The position numbers were made by a program, and so were the translations under genes. 64,000 nucleotides of DNA from Enterobacter sp. ENT03. Lineage in GTDB: Bacteria > Pseudomonadota > Gammaproteobacteria > Enterobacterales > Enterobacteriaceae. The notes under the pieces were generated by a model. It searched no databases. It saw only the letters and a list, made by a program, of their open reading frames with translations, and was not told where the DNA came from. Of this stretch, positions 32,362-42,339 are shown piece after piece. The stretch covers positions 62,001 through 126,000 of the forward strand of contig NZ_JAHUXA010000009.1 of the NCBI RefSeq assembly GCF_019218745.1, given 5' to 3'. The stretch's first letter is position 1. Every line of letters begins with the position of its first letter.

Positions 32362-33239
32362 AATTTATCTATAAACTCATCTAATTTATTTAACGAAGAC
32401 ATCCAATTGCTGGGGGAAATACCGAATTTATTATAAATTTTATCAGTATTCAAAGCCGAATTTTTTGGCCGTGCTGCTGGCGTAGGGTACTCAACACTCG
32501 TGATAGCTCTTAATTCTGGTATATGCTCAACACCATGTTTTTGAGCCTCCACAAAAATTGCTTGTGCAAATTCATACCAGCTGACAGTTGGCATGCCAGA
32601 ATAATGATATGTACCAAAAAGGGTGCTATCTTTTTCTTTAAAAAGAGTTTCAGTCATGCGTACTAATGTGTCTGCAATGTCGCCTGCATAGGTTGGACCG
32701 CCGCGCTGATCATGTACAATACTTAATTGAGACTTGTTTTTAGCCAGACGCAACATTGTTTTTACAAAATTATTCCCGTCTTCTGAAAACACCCATGAAG
32801 TACGTAAAATAATATGATGCGGATTAACTATCCGAATAGCTTCTTCGCCAGCAAGTTTAGATATTCCATATACACTTAATGGATCTGTTGGATCACTTTC
32901 CAGGTAAGGTTCATCAGCTAATCCTGAAAAAACATAATCAGTAGAAATATGAATAAATGTCGCTTCGATCTCATTTGCAGCTTCGGCAAGATTTCTTGTC
33001 CCATCACGATTAATAGCATACGCATGTTCAACTTCAACTTCAGCTTTATCTACCGCTGTATAAGCAGCAGCATTAATTATAAAATCGGGCTGAAAATCAG
33101 ATACAACTATTTGAACATTCTTTTTGTTCGTGATGTCAAGAGTTGCCCGGTCCAAAGCCAGCAATTCTGTACAGTGATTTAAACGTTTAACCAGAGCTTG
33201 CCCCACCTGGCCTTTACATCCAGTCACCAGGACTCGCAT
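32358..33239 (-). CDS. rmlD: dTDP-4-dehydrorhamnose reductase RmlD
   Basis: 293-residue extended SDR. NAD(P)-binding VTGCKGQVGQAL (5-16), STDYVFSG (99-106) and the catalytic YxxxK pair Tyr124/Lys128 in YGISK. It reduces the 4-keto group to give dTDP-L-rhamnose, the last step. It starts on the last base of rmlA. In this cluster rmlD follows rmlA, unlike the common rmlB-D-A-C order. Confidence 0.95.
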   Translation of the reverse strand: MRVLVTGCKGQVGQALVKRLNHCTELLALDRATLDITNKKNVQIVVSDFQPDFIINAAAYTAVDKAEVEVEHAYAINRDGTRNLAEAANEIEATFIHISTDYVFSGLADEPYLESDPTDPLSVYGISKLAGEEAIRIVNPHHIILRTSWVFSEDGNNFVKTMLRLAKNKSQLSIVHDQRGGPTYAGDIADTLVRMTETLFKEKDSTLFGTYHYSGMPTVSWYEFAQAIFVEAQKHGVEHIPELRAITSVEYPTPAARPKNSALNTDKIYNKFGISPSNWMSSLNKLDEFIDKL

Positions 33240-34111
33240 TATTTACTCTCCTCTGCCAGGCGGATAAGATATTGACCGTAGTCGTTTTTCTTCATGGGCT
33301 CCGCAAGAGTAATCAAATCTGAAGTAGTCAACCAACCATTGCGCCATGCTATTTCTTCAAGACATGCCACTTTTAACCCTTGCACATTCTGAATAGTTTG
33401 GACGAACGAAGATGCCTCATGGAGACTTTCGTGAGTTCCTGTATCGAGCCAAGCAAAACCTCGCCCAAGTAATTCAACATTGAGCGTTCCATCATTTAAA
33501 TACATTTCATTTAATGTTGTTATTTCAAGTTCACCGCGATTTGATGGTTTAACCTTCTTCGCGAAATCAATGACTCGATTATCATAGAAATATAATCCCG
33601 TGACAGCGTAGTCAGATTTTGGTTTTATCGGCTTTTCTTCAATAGAAATAGCTTTCATATGATTATCAAATTCAACCACACCAAACCGTTCTGGGTCTTT
33701 AACCTGATAACCGAAAATGGTTGCACCTACATTTCGTGCAGCAGCTTTTTTCAGCGCTCCAGAAAAATGTTGTCCATAAAAAATATTATCACCAAGAACA
33801 AGACAGCATTGATCTGTACCAACAAATTTTTCGCCAATTATAAAGGCCTGGGCCAAACCATCTGGACTAGGTTGAACGGCATAAACAATTTTGATACCAA
33901 ATTGTGAACCATCACCCAATAAGCGAATAAAGCTTTCATTATCTTCGGGAGTGGTAATGATCATAACTTCATTGATGCCAGCAAGCATCAAAGTTGAAAG
34001 CGGATAATAGATCATTGGCTTATCGTAAAGAGGAAGTAGCTGTTTAGATACCCCTCTTGTAATCGGATAAAGTCGTGTCCCAGAACCGCCTGCAAGTATT
34101 ATTCCTTTCAT
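33239..34111 (-). CDS. rmlA: Glucose-1-phosphate thymidylyltransferase RmlA
   Basis: 290 residues. Nucleotidyltransferase signature [20 protein letters not shown] at 8-27, with LGDNIFYG near 108-115 and the metal-binding Asp in [10 protein letters not shown]. It makes dTDP-glucose from dTTP and glucose 1-phosphate. dTDP-glucose feeds both the rhamnose branch (rmlC, rmlD) and the 3-amino-sugar branch (fdt genes) of this cluster. Confidence 0.95.
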   Translation of the reverse strand: MKGIILAGGSGTRLYPITRGVSKQLLPLYDKPMIYYPLSTLMLAGINEVMIITTPEDNESFIRLLGDGSQFGIKIVYAVQPSPDGLAQAFIIGEKFVGTDQCCLVLGDNIFYGQHFSGALKKAAARNVGATIFGYQVKDPERFGVVEFDNHMKAISIEEKPIKPKSDYAVTGLYFYDNRVIDFAKKVKPSNRGELEITTLNEMYLNDGTLNVELLGRGFAWLDTGTHESLHEASSFVQTIQNVQGLKVACLEEIAWRNGWLTTSDLITLAEPMKKNDYGQYLIRLAEESK

Positions 34112-34112
34112 C

Positions 34113-35186
34113 TTATAAACCTTTATTTTTTATACCTAAGCGTTCGCCAGCGTATGAACCATCTAAAACACGTTGCCACCAGGTAGGATTTTGCAGAAAC
34201 CATTGTACCGTTTTGCGAATACCTGATTCGAATGTTTCAGTTGGTTTCCATCCTAGTTCTTGTTCAATTTTAGAAGCATCGATAGCATAACGAACATCGT
34301 GCCCCGGGCGATCCTGTACAAACGTAATCAAATCTTCATATTTTTCGATTCCCTCGGGCTTTTCAGGTCTAAGTTCTTCGAGTAACTCACAAATCATTTT
34401 GACAACACTGATATTAGCTTTTTCGTTATGGCCGCCAATGTTGTAAGTTTCCCCAATCACGCCAGTAGTTGCTACGCAATACAACGCGCGCGCATGATCT
34501 TCCACATACAGCCAATCTCTTATCTGCATCCCATTACCATATACCGGTAGTGGTTTACCTTTAAGTGCATTTAAAATAGTTAATGGGATGAGTTTTTCCG
34601 GGAAATGGTAAGGTCCATAGTTATTTGAGCAATTAGTAATAACTGTCGGCAAATTGTAAGTTCTGTTCCAGGCACGGACTAAATGATCGCTGGAAGCCTT
34701 TGATGCTGAATAAGGAGAACTAGGAGCATATGGTGTATTTTCTGTGAAAAGATCATCTTCACCTTCGAGATCACCGTAAACCTCATCAGTCGAAATATGA
34801 TGAAATCTAAATTTCAATTTTTTATTGTCGTTTAAACCAGACCAATATTTTCGTGATACTTCCAGAAGTTGGTAAGTGCCAATAATATTTGTCTGAATAA
34901 AATCGCCGGGGCCATCAATAGATCTATCAACATGTGACTCAGCTGCAAGATGCATAACCAAGTCAGGTTGGAATTCATTAAAAATACGAGTTAATGCATC
35001 GCTGTCACATATATCTACTTTCTCAAAGGTGTAGTTTTCATTATTCTCAACTTCTTCTAAGGATTCCAAATTACCTGCATACGTTAACTTATCGATATTT
35101 AAAACTTGATTTTCCGTGTTCTTAATTATATGACGGACAACTGCTGAACCAATAAACCCAGCACCACCTGTGACGATAATTTTCAT
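34113..35186 (-). CDS. rmlB: dTDP-glucose 4,6-dehydratase RmlB
   Basis: 357-residue extended SDR. NAD-binding GGAGFIGS (7-14), catalytic TDEVYG (Thr133, Asp134, Glu135) and YSASK (Tyr159, Lys163). It forms dTDP-4-keto-6-deoxyglucose, the branch point between L-rhamnose and the FdtA-derived amino sugar. It overlaps the GT2 gene as ATGA and is followed by rmlA after one base. Confidence 0.96.
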   Translation of the reverse strand: MKIIVTGGAGFIGSAVVRHIIKNTENQVLNIDKLTYAGNLESLEEVENNENYTFEKVDICDSDALTRIFNEFQPDLVMHLAAESHVDRSIDGPGDFIQTNIIGTYQLLEVSRKYWSGLNDNKKLKFRFHHISTDEVYGDLEGEDDLFTENTPYAPSSPYSASKASSDHLVRAWNRTYNLPTVITNCSNNYGPYHFPEKLIPLTILNALKGKPLPVYGNGMQIRDWLYVEDHARALYCVATTGVIGETYNIGGHNEKANISVVKMICELLEELRPEKPEGIEKYEDLITFVQDRPGHDVRYAIDASKIEQELGWKPTETFESGIRKTVQWFLQNPTWWQRVLDGSYAGERLGIKNKGL

Positions 35187-36055
35187 TTTATTGATCTCGT
35201 AATCTTTTGATATGTCGTAATTAGAAATTGCTCAGGGTATTTTACAATATTTCTTACATTAGTTTTTTCTGCTCGGGAAAACATTTTTGCATAAAGTATC
35301 TTACGTTTCCAGAAAAGGCTTAATGGATAAGATTCTAATACGAACTTATAGAATTTTTTGTAATCATTACGTAGTTGAGGATTCATTTTTCCCGGAGCAG
35401 AAATACCATCCATACCATATTTTATCCCCTTGATAGGCATAAAATATATTTCAATATGATTGGTAAGTGCTTTAACATAGAAAGGATAATCTTCTAATAG
35501 GCGATATCTTTCATCGAAATAATCTAGCCTTTCTAAAGTTGATTTCCTGTATGTGGTTGCAGCACCAGAAATGAAATTTCCATGAGTAATCAAATAATTC
35601 AACAGTTTTTTAGAGTTTTTGAACAATTGCCTTTCATGAGGCAAAGGACGACTTGCTAACTCTTTCCCATTCATGACAGGAACACGTAATGTTGTTAAAA
35701 TTTCAACATTAGGATCCGAAAATTTTTCTGCTATATTCGACACGACATCATGACTGTAAAATTGATCATCTGCTGATAGCGGTATGATGATGTCACCACT
35801 GCAATGCTGAATCGCATTATTGAACGATTTAACCGTTCCTACATTAGTTTGGTTTTGTACTATTTTAAAATCAAAGGGACATTTTTCTCTTAAGATTTTA
35901 TTTATCAAGTCATAATCAAAATCTTCTGTTCCATCATCGACGATTATATACTCAACACTCATCGAATTATTAATCAATTGATTAGAAACTGATTCAATTG
36001 CCGTATTTAAATAGCGCCAATTTTTATATGTTAACGTTACTATAGAAATCTTCAT
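35183..36055 (-). CDS. Family 2 glycosyltransferase of the O-antigen cluster
   Basis: 290 residues from the ATG at 36055, one base after the aminotransferase stop; a GTG at 36079 is an alternative. The GT-A fold is clear: [20 protein letters not shown] at the start, [11 protein letters not shown] near 40-50, the metal-binding ADDQFYS (in place of DxD) near 96-102, and a catalytic acid in LLEDYPFYV. Sugar specificity is not readable. Its place between the amino-sugar genes and rmlB makes transfer of the 3-acetamido sugar or rhamnose plausible. Confidence 0.8.
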   Translation of the reverse strand: MKISIVTLTYKNWRYLNTAIESVSNQLINNSMSVEYIIVDDGTEDFDYDLINKILREKCPFDFKIVQNQTNVGTVKSFNNAIQHCSGDIIIPLSADDQFYSHDVVSNIAEKFSDPNVEILTTLRVPVMNGKELASRPLPHERQLFKNSKKLLNYLITHGNFISGAATTYRKSTLERLDYFDERYRLLEDYPFYVKALTNHIEIYFMPIKGIKYGMDGISAPGKMNPQLRNDYKKFYKFVLESYPLSLFWKRKILYAKMFSRAEKTNVRNIVKYPEQFLITTYQKITRSIK

Positions 36056-36056
36056 A

Positions 36057-37157
36057 TTAGGCAAAGTTATTAATAGCACTAATTATTTTATTAACTTCAT
36101 ATTCATGTAACATAGGTCCCATCGGTATACTTAGCACACAAGAATGTAATTCTTCGCTAATTGGAAAACGCATATCATTCCAGTTCCTGTAGGCATCTTG
36201 CTTATGGGGAGGGATTGGATAGTGAATAAGAGTTTGTATTCCTAACTCAGTCAAATAGGACTGCAGCGCTATACGATCCGGAGTTTTTATTACAAAAAGA
36301 TGCCAAACATGTTGTTCACGATCTTTGACGGCAGGAAGCTCAATTTTATTATTTTTAATATTATTTAAATAGCTATTTGCAATAACCCGGCGTTTCTCAG
36401 TTTCGGAATCGAGATGACGCAATTTAACTCTCAGGAATGCAGCCTGCATTTCATCAAGCCGGCTATTTACACCTTGAAACTGATTTCTATATTTTTCATG
36501 TGACCCATAATTTCTTAGGGCTGTAATGACGTCAAAAAGCTCTTTATCATTAGTTACGATAGCTCCAGCATCGCCAAGTGCACCAAGATTTTTCCCCGGA
36601 TAAAAACTGAAAGCTCCCGCATCGCCCCATACACCAGCTTTTTTACCTTCAATTGATGCACCATGCGACTGAGCACAATCTTCCAACACTAATAAATTAT
36701 GCTCTCGAGCAAGAGACATAATATTATCCATTTCGGAAATTTGGCCGTAGAGATGTACAGGTAAAAGCACGCGTGTTTTTGAAGTGAGTTTTTCTCTAAT
36801 ATTATCAGCTGTAATATTAAATGTTTGAGGGTCTGGTTCCACTAATACAGGCGTTAATTTATTTTCAGTAATAGAAAGGATTGAAGCAATATAAGTGTTT
36901 GAAGGGACGATAACTTCATCCCCTTCTTTGATTCTGCCAAGCTCTTTCCATGCACGTAGTGTCAGAGTCAGAGCATCAAGTCCATTCGCCACACCAATGC
37001 AATAATCCGCATCACAATATGTTGCAAATTCAGCTTCAAAAGACTTAAGCTCATCGCCCATGATATACCAGCCGGAATCAATTACTCTGCTAGCTGCCTC
37101 TTTTAATTCATTCGCATATTGACCATTGACAGCTTTTAAATCCAGGAAAGGTATCAT
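36057..37157 (-). CDS. fdtB: dTDP-3-amino-3,6-dideoxyhexose transaminase (FdtB/QdtB type)
   Basis: 366 residues from the ATG at 37157 ([11 protein letters not shown]); an in-frame GTG lies nine bases upstream. DegT/DnrJ/EryC1 aminotransferase: the PLP lysine is Lys189 in [17 protein letters not shown], with EDCAQSHGA before it. It aminates C3 of the 3-keto-6-deoxyhexose made by the cupin isomerase encoded two genes upstream. The three genes occur in order isomerase, acetyltransferase, transaminase, as in known Fuc3NAc and Qui3NAc clusters. The galacto/gluco choice is set by the isomerase. Confidence 0.85.
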   Translation of the reverse strand: MIPFLDLKAVNGQYANELKEAASRVIDSGWYIMGDELKSFEAEFATYCDADYCIGVANGLDALTLTLRAWKELGRIKEGDEVIVPSNTYIASILSITENKLTPVLVEPDPQTFNITADNIREKLTSKTRVLLPVHLYGQISEMDNIMSLAREHNLLVLEDCAQSHGASIEGKKAGVWGDAGAFSFYPGKNLGALGDAGAIVTNDKELFDVITALRNYGSHEKYRNQFQGVNSRLDEMQAAFLRVKLRHLDSETEKRRVIANSYLNNIKNNKIELPAVKDREQHVWHLFVIKTPDRIALQSYLTELGIQTLIHYPIPPHKQDAYRNWNDMRFPISEELHSCVLSIPMGPMLHEYEVNKIISAINNFA

Positions 37158-37158
37158 T

Positions 37159-37617
37159 CTATTCACCCATATAACGTATAATTTTTGCAGGGTTGCCCAC
37201 TACAACTGCATAATCTGGAACATTTCTGGTCACCACAGCCCCTGCACCAACCATGGCTTTTTTACCTATAATCAATCCTGGAAGAATTGTTGCATTGGCT
37301 CCAATCGAGGCACCATCTTTAATTATTGTTTTTGCAAAAGCTTCAGGATATTGCTTAGATCTGGGAAATTTATCGTTAGAAAATGCAACACACGGACCAA
37401 TAAAGACATCATTGCAGATAGTAATTCCATCCCATAAATAAACCCCTGATTTAATCGTAACGTTATTACCTATACATACATCATTTTCAATCATCGTATG
37501 GGCACATATATTGCAGTTAGCGCCTATTTTGGCACCTTCTAATATTACAGAAAACTGCCATACTCGCGTATTTTCGCCTATGGATTTAGATTGAACATCA
37601 CTAAGCGCATGTATCAT
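37159..37617 (-). CDS. fdtC: dTDP-3-amino-3,6-dideoxyhexose N-acetyltransferase (FdtC/QdtC type)
   Basis: 152-residue left-handed beta-helix protein. Hexapeptide repeats run from about 28 to 125 ([22 protein letters not shown], then [17 protein letters not shown]), with a loop [14 protein letters not shown] between coils and the family ending [15 protein letters not shown]. It acetylates the 3-amino group with acetyl-CoA. It lies between the cupin isomerase and the transaminase with no intervening bases to the former. Confidence 0.83.
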   Translation of the reverse strand: MIHALSDVQSKSIGENTRVWQFSVILEGAKIGANCNICAHTMIENDVCIGNNVTIKSGVYLWDGITICNDVFIGPCVAFSNDKFPRSKQYPEAFAKTIIKDGASIGANATILPGLIIGKKAMVGAGAVVTRNVPDYAVVVGNPAKIIRYMGE

Positions 37618-38013
37618 TTAGATCCCCTTTAAGAAATCGTCATAATTACGGATGTAGTCTTCTTCATCATAAAACTTACTGGCTATGACTAATAGAACGC
37701 AATCTTCGGAGAAATTATGCATTTCTCGCCATTTGTTATTATCTATATATAAACCTTTTGTCGGGTTATTTAGCAAAACCGACTCTCTATTAATTCCATC
37801 ATCAATTATAAATTCGCAATGTCCACTTACGCAAATTGCAACTTGCTGTAAATCTCTATGCGCATGATATCCTCGGGATACATTTTCCTTGGTCCCAAAA
37901 ATATAATATATACGTTTTATTTCGAAGGGAATGTTTTTGTTATTTTCAATAGCTACCAGGCTACCACGTTCATCGCCGAGGATATTAAAATCTATAAACT
38001 TGATCAATGACAT
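37618..38013 (-). CDS. fdtA: dTDP-4-oxo-6-deoxyglucose 3,4-oxoisomerase (FdtA, possibly QdtA)
   Basis: 131-residue single-domain cupin. NVSRGYHAHRDLQQVAICVSG (about 44-64) holds the two catalytic histidines of the FdtA/QdtA family, and LYIDNNKWREMHNFS closes the barrel. It moves the keto group of dTDP-4-keto-6-deoxyglucose from C4 to C3, with galacto (Fuc3N) or gluco (Qui3N) configuration depending on the subfamily, which I cannot decide by eye. A strong GGAGGTGA ribosome site at proper spacing precedes the ATG, unusual in this AT-rich cassette. Confidence 0.82.
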   Translation of the reverse strand: MSLIKFIDFNILGDERGSLVAIENNKNIPFEIKRIYYIFGTKENVSRGYHAHRDLQQVAICVSGHCEFIIDDGINRESVLLNNPTKGLYIDNNKWREMHNFSEDCVLLVIASKFYDEEDYIRNYDDFLKGI

Positions 38014-38121
38014 AATCTGTCACCTCCAACAAGTGCTAAATGTATTCACTCTTTTGACCTCGGATAATCGAGAAAACTCGTGATTAAAATTACACCTATG
38101 TTTAAGTAAGTCATGTTTTAA

Positions 38122-39366
38122 CTAGATAACTTTCTTCCACACAACTAATAAAACAACCCAAAAATATATAAAATAGTTTATTGCAAATGCATAGCTAAGT
38201 CCTTTGAAGCCAAAAAAAGACACAGCTGAAATTGAAAGAATGCAGAAACTTACAGCAAATAACACTTCTGTTATAATAAAAGATTTTGTCATTGCTTTTG
38301 CTAACATTATATATGCAATAAGCCATGATATTATTTTAATAACATCGCCTATCATTTGCCATTTAAACAAACTCAGCATTGGGCTAAAGTTTGCTGAGAA
38401 TAAGATGAGCATTATATGCTCTCGCAACAGATAAATAACAAAAGCCATCAATGATACAATGGGAATTATTATCTTATATCCATTCAATAACTCAGATCTC
38501 AGTTCTTTTTTGTTATTTATTTCAGATAATCGTGGAAGGTAGTAGATCGACAATGCTGTTGTAATGACCAATAGATAGGTTGTGGAAATATAGGTCATCG
38601 CCTGCCAATATCCGGCATAATCCCATGAATAAACTTTTGCGACATAATCACGTATAACTATCTGGGATACCGGTAAACAAAATGCAGAAATCAAGGACAT
38701 TAAAGAAAACTGGAGTAATTTTTTTGCTTGCTCATTTTCCCATTTTTTTCGAAAGCGAGCGAACGTTATAAGTGGATGCTTTCTAAGATACCAAAGCACT
38801 ATCAAGAATATAACCGATTGATTAGTTACTAGCGCAAACAAGGCACCGTTAAGCCCAAAAAAATAGATAAGCAATGTTGTGAAAAGTAAGCTATATATGC
38901 TTTGGGTAATATTAATAGTGATAAATTTTCTTATTTCCTTTAGCCCGTTAATTACTGATAGCAATAACTGATTTAAAGAAAATAGAATTACAGTGCACCC
39001 TAATACTCGAAAAACATAGTTATAATTGGCATTGCCAAATATAAACTTTGACCATATAGTAGAACCTACTATAAGGAATAATGAGACTATGCACGAAAAT
39101 AGTAGAGTAATACGTAAAGAGGTACTCCACAACTCAGTCCTTTTGCCATCATTATCAAAATATTCTGCGGTATATTTTGTGATACCAGAATTTATTCCGC
39201 CTTGTGCAATAGTACTCGTCACCATATAAAAATTTTGGAACTGTCCGATCATCGCAAGTCCACCTGGACCAATTAGAATCGCGATGGCTTTATTGATTAC
39301 AAGTCCCGCTAACATTTTCACAGCTGTTGCAATGAAGCTAAGAATTGATGTCTTCACTAAATTCAA
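38122..39366 (-). CDS. wzx: O-unit flippase Wzx, WzxE-like
   Basis: 414 residues, about 12 hydrophobic segments, MOP/PST superfamily. It resembles the enterobacterial common antigen flippase WzxE more than typical O-antigen Wzx proteins: FGNANYNYVFRVLG, the block FSLMSLISAFCLPVSQIVIR with YSWDYAGYWQ, and FKWQMIGDVIKIISWLIAYI line up with E. coli WzxE as I remember it (FTLMALITSVTLPVAYIMMR, YSWDEVGIWQ, FAWQLVGDVLK). It flips the undecaprenyl-linked O-unit across the inner membrane. It is the first gene of the operon, 195 bases after the JUMPstart/ops element. Confidence 0.9.
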   Translation of the reverse strand: MNLVKTSILSFIATAVKMLAGLVINKAIAILIGPGGLAMIGQFQNFYMVTSTIAQGGINSGITKYTAEYFDNDGKRTELWSTSLRITLLFSCIVSLFLIVGSTIWSKFIFGNANYNYVFRVLGCTVILFSLNQLLLSVINGLKEIRKFITINITQSIYSLLFTTLLIYFFGLNGALFALVTNQSVIFLIVLWYLRKHPLITFARFRKKWENEQAKKLLQFSLMSLISAFCLPVSQIVIRDYVAKVYSWDYAGYWQAMTYISTTYLLVITTALSIYYLPRLSEINNKKELRSELLNGYKIIIPIVSLMAFVIYLLREHIMLILFSANFSPMLSLFKWQMIGDVIKIISWLIAYIMLAKAMTKSFIITEVLFAVSFCILSISAVSFFGFKGLSYAFAINYFIYFWVVLLVVWKKVI

Positions 39367-39562
39367 TGTTGATTCCTTGGGTTCTACTAATCAAAGGCGA
39401 GATAAATATTACTTTCACAACCAATTGCCCGTGAACAAGGTTGATTTGACCCGGTATTTTCTTTCGTTTGGTCACATATTATTTGCTGAGCGAAGACTTA
39501 TTGCAGGACGTTGCCCATTTCGACATTTAACAGTGCACTTTTTAATCGTAATTTGCAGAAGG

Positions 39563-39601
39563 CACGCTACCGCCCCTGGCTCTACAGCTACCAGTGGACT
39601 G
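39563..39601 (-). promoter_or_regulatory. JUMPstart element with ops site, O-antigen operon
   Basis: On the minus strand this reads CAGTCCACTGGTAGCTG and continues to GCCAGGGGCGGTAGCGTG, very close to the 39-base JUMPstart consensus. The ops core GGCGGTAGCGT (39574-39564) recruits RfaH to RNA polymerase and allows read-through of long polysaccharide operons. It lies in the untranslated leader of wzx. Confidence 0.93.
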
Positions 39602-39762
39602 GGTGGGGTCAGGTTGTCAGGCAATTGCGTAAAGTAACCGACTCACATCTGGTTACAACCGCTAATTGTCATCCTAATTTCACATTGAAACAAGGAAAAT
39701 TCTTATAGAACACGGGCCTTCGCGTGTTTTTCAAGCCTTTGATCTACAAGAACTTGTAGTTG
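39602..39762 (-). promoter_or_regulatory. Promoter region of the O-antigen operon with two inverted repeats
   Basis: No gene. The stretch between the galF terminator and JUMPstart must hold the O-antigen promoter. It contains CTACAAG-AA-CTTGTAG (39744-39759) and AACACG-N8-CGTGTT (39709-39728). TATAAG on the minus strand (39706-39701) may be a -10, but I found no matching -35 at normal spacing. The 195 bases from JUMPstart to wzx (39367-39562) hold nothing else I can name. Confidence 0.45.
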
Positions 39763-39826
39763 AAAAATAAAAAAGCAGCAGATAATCATCAGTGGCATAA
39801 ATGTACCCCTGAAATCATCTACTGCT
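39763..39826 (-). terminator. Terminator of galF
   Basis: On minus-strand RNA, AGCAGUAGAUGAU and AUUAUCUGCUGCU form a 13-bp stem including two G-U pairs, followed by UUUUUUA. It lies 45 bases after the galF stop and separates galF from the O-antigen promoter. Confidence 0.65.
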
Positions 39827-39870
39827 CTGTATTCACCTAGCTGTAAACCGTCTGGAACATCTTCCAACCG

Positions 39871-40761
39871 CTAACGTAATAGCTTAGCAATGCTTTCGCG
39901 GAATTTCTGCCCTTCTTTCAGATTACGCAGACCATAGCTGACAAATGCCTGCATATAGCCCATTTTTTTACCGCAATCGAAGCTGTCGCCAGTCATCAGC
40001 ATAGCGTCAACGGACTGTTTCTCTGCCAGTTTGGCGATGGCGTCGGTCAGCTGGATACGTCCCCAGGCGCCCGGTTCGGTTTTTTCCAGTTCCTGCCAGA
40101 TGTCAGCCGACAACACATATCGGCCAACGGCCATCAGATCGGTATCCAGCGTCTGCGGTTCGTCTGGTTTCTCAACGAAATTAATAATGCGGCTAACTTT
40201 GCCTTCGCTGTCCAGCGGCTCTTTGGTCTGGATGACGCCGTATTCAGACAGATCGCCCTTCATGCGTTTCGCCAGCACCTGGCTGCGACCCGTTTCATTG
40301 AAGCGCGCCACCATAGCGGCAAGGTTGTAACGCAGCGGATCGGCGCTGCTGTTATCCAGAATAATATCCGGCAACACCACCACAAACGGATTGTCGCCAA
40401 CAATAGGACGCGCGCAAAGGATGGAGTGGCCCAGACCCAGCGGCTGTGCCTGACGCACGTTCATGATGGTCACGCCCGGCGGGCAAATAGACTGTACTTC
40501 CGCCAGCAGCTGACGTTTCACACGCTGTTCAAGCAGCGCTTCCAGTTCATACGACGTGTCGAAGTGGTTCTCAACCGCGTTTTTTGAAGAGTGGGTAACC
40601 AGAACGATTTCTTTGATCCCTGCAGCAACAACCTCGTCAACGATGTACTGAATCATTGGTTTGTCGACGATCGGCAGCATTTCTTTTGGAATGGCCTTGG
40701 TGGCAGGCAACATGTGCATCCCAAGTCCGGCTACCGGAATAACTGCTTTCAAATTAATCAT
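39871..40761 (-). CDS. galF: UTP-glucose-1-phosphate uridylyltransferase-like protein GalF
   Basis: 296 residues from the ATG at 40761 ([14 protein letters not shown]), preceded by a GGTGGAA site; E. coli GalF has 297. Nucleotidyltransferase motifs are [25 protein letters not shown] and [10 protein letters not shown]. The variant [11 protein letters not shown], where GalU has GLGTRMLPATK, marks it as GalF, regarded as a weak or regulatory partner of GalU in UDP-glucose supply. It separates the O-antigen and colanic acid loci, as usual. Confidence 0.95.
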   Translation of the reverse strand: MINLKAVIPVAGLGMHMLPATKAIPKEMLPIVDKPMIQYIVDEVVAAGIKEIVLVTHSSKNAVENHFDTSYELEALLEQRVKRQLLAEVQSICPPGVTIMNVRQAQPLGLGHSILCARPIVGDNPFVVVLPDIILDNSSADPLRYNLAAMVARFNETGRSQVLAKRMKGDLSEYGVIQTKEPLDSEGKVSRIINFVEKPDEPQTLDTDLMAVGRYVLSADIWQELEKTEPGAWGRIQLTDAIAKLAEKQSVDAMLMTGDSFDCGKKMGYMQAFVSYGLRNLKEGQKFRESIAKLLR

Positions 40762-40900
40762 TATTAATTCCACCTATAAATGGTTGATGAATTATAGCTA
40801 TTTAGCCTGCTTTAGCCAGCAGGTTTTCACCCTCTGGTCGAGGCAAAACATGTTACGCCGGTCGAGATAGGTTTGCAGTAGATGTAATCCTAAGCTGCCC

Positions 40901-40914
40901 CCTGGTGCACCAGG
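40901..40914. repeat. Perfect 14-bp palindrome between wcaM and galF
   Basis: CCTGGTGCACCAGG is fully self-complementary and lies 20 bases after the wcaM stop. It could fold at the 3' end of the colanic acid message; no U-tract follows. Confidence 0.5.
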
Positions 40915-40933
40915 AATGTTCGCAAACATGAGG

Positions 40934-42328
40934 TTACGTACGTTTATCAGGCAGACGGAAGTTCAGTTTATCGGTATTCACCACATGCTGGTCCACCCGG
41001 TCGATGTCTACCGAGCTTTGGCCTTTTTCATTAACTGCGTGAATATTAGCCAGCGACAGCAGCGTATCCTGTTTTGCCATAAAGCGACCCCGCACGTCTT
41101 TACGCAGATCAAACTGGATTTGCAGCGCCGGGCCGGTGGCGGCCTCCTGCATAACATTGATATTGCGCATGAACAGGTGCTGAGGTTTGTTATGTAACTC
41201 CAGGGAGGCGCGCTTCATGTCGAGATTGGTGATCGCCACAAACGACGTGGCATTGCCGGAGGAGATCTGGATCCCCCGCAGTTTCAGCCGACTGTTGCTG
41301 TTATCCAGTCGCACATCGTTCAGCTTAAAGTTCTGCGGAATGGAGAGGTAATTGCCTTTGATCACCCCGTAACCAATCAGCATACCGGCGCTGTTGGTCA
41401 TGCTGACGTCATCAATCACAAAGTTATCGCAGCCGTAAATCGCCACGGTGGCGTTATCGATACCGGCTTTTTTGCTGTACTCCGGGGTGATATTAGTGGC
41501 TTTAATATTACGGATCACGAAGTGCTTGCCGTTCTCAACATGCACCAGCTGGCGGCAATGGCTGCCAGTAATATTCGCCACGACAAAGTTTTTCACCGAC
41601 TGATGCTCAGGATAATCATTGTCATAGGTACTGCCCGCCAGACCAATACCTATGCCCCAGTTTATCTTACCGTTGGTACAGTCAATATGGTCGATGACGT
41701 GATCGGAAATCAGGATATTGCTGTCGTTGATCGCCACGTTCCACTCGATGGCGTCGCCCTGCAAATAGCTAAAGCGGCTGTTGGTGATACGCGCACCGTC
41801 GATGCGATTATGGAAGCCCTGGCGCAGGATCGCGTAGTTGGCTTTGGTGACCGTAATATCATCGATGGTCAGATTACGCATCACCCGTTTGTTCTTTCCG
41901 CCGATGTAAATCTGAGTGACCGGCCCGTAGCCGCTCATCGCCAGCCCTTTGATCACGCAGTCAGAACCCCGAACATCAAGCGTGATGTTATACAGGCTAC
42001 CGCCCTGCTCGCCGATCACCTGGCTGCCATCCTGCAACACAAAACGTCCGCGTCCGTTACCCTTCAGGGCGCCACGCACCAGCAGGGTTTTCCCTTCCGG
42101 GATGAAAATACCGGTATTGATATTTTCACAGATGAGATCGGCGGGGACTTCCACCGTCTCACCGGCGGCAAACGCCTGTTTAAAGGCGGCGATCCAGTCG
42201 TTTTTCTGATAGTCACGTACATCAACCCTGGCCTTGCCTCCCTGCGCAAAAGCAGGGACTGACAACAGCGGCAGAGAGGCAAGTGCGGAACCAGCCTTGA
42301 TAAAGTGTCGACGGGAGAATGCTTTCAT
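40934..42328 (-). CDS. wcaM: Colanic acid biosynthesis protein WcaM
   Basis: 464 residues, last gene of the colanic acid operon. The N-terminus [20 protein letters not shown] is a twin-arginine type leader (Arg6-Arg7, hydrophobic core, AFA before QGG), so export by Tat is likely. The rest is a right-handed parallel beta-helix like polysaccharide lyases (repeated strands such as [20 protein letters not shown] and [10 protein letters not shown]). Its biochemical role in colanic acid is not established; a processing or lyase-like role has been suggested from the fold. Confidence 0.93.
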   Translation of the reverse strand: MKAFSRRHFIKAGSALASLPLLSVPAFAQGGKARVDVRDYQKNDWIAAFKQAFAAGETVEVPADLICENINTGIFIPEGKTLLVRGALKGNGRGRFVLQDGSQVIGEQGGSLYNITLDVRGSDCVIKGLAMSGYGPVTQIYIGGKNKRVMRNLTIDDITVTKANYAILRQGFHNRIDGARITNSRFSYLQGDAIEWNVAINDSNILISDHVIDHIDCTNGKINWGIGIGLAGSTYDNDYPEHQSVKNFVVANITGSHCRQLVHVENGKHFVIRNIKATNITPEYSKKAGIDNATVAIYGCDNFVIDDVSMTNSAGMLIGYGVIKGNYLSIPQNFKLNDVRLDNSNSRLKLRGIQISSGNATSFVAITNLDMKRASLELHNKPQHLFMRNINVMQEAATGPALQIQFDLRKDVRGRFMAKQDTLLSLANIHAVNEKGQSSVDIDRVDQHVVNTDKLNFRLPDKRT

Positions 42329-42339
42329 AAAACCTCAGT

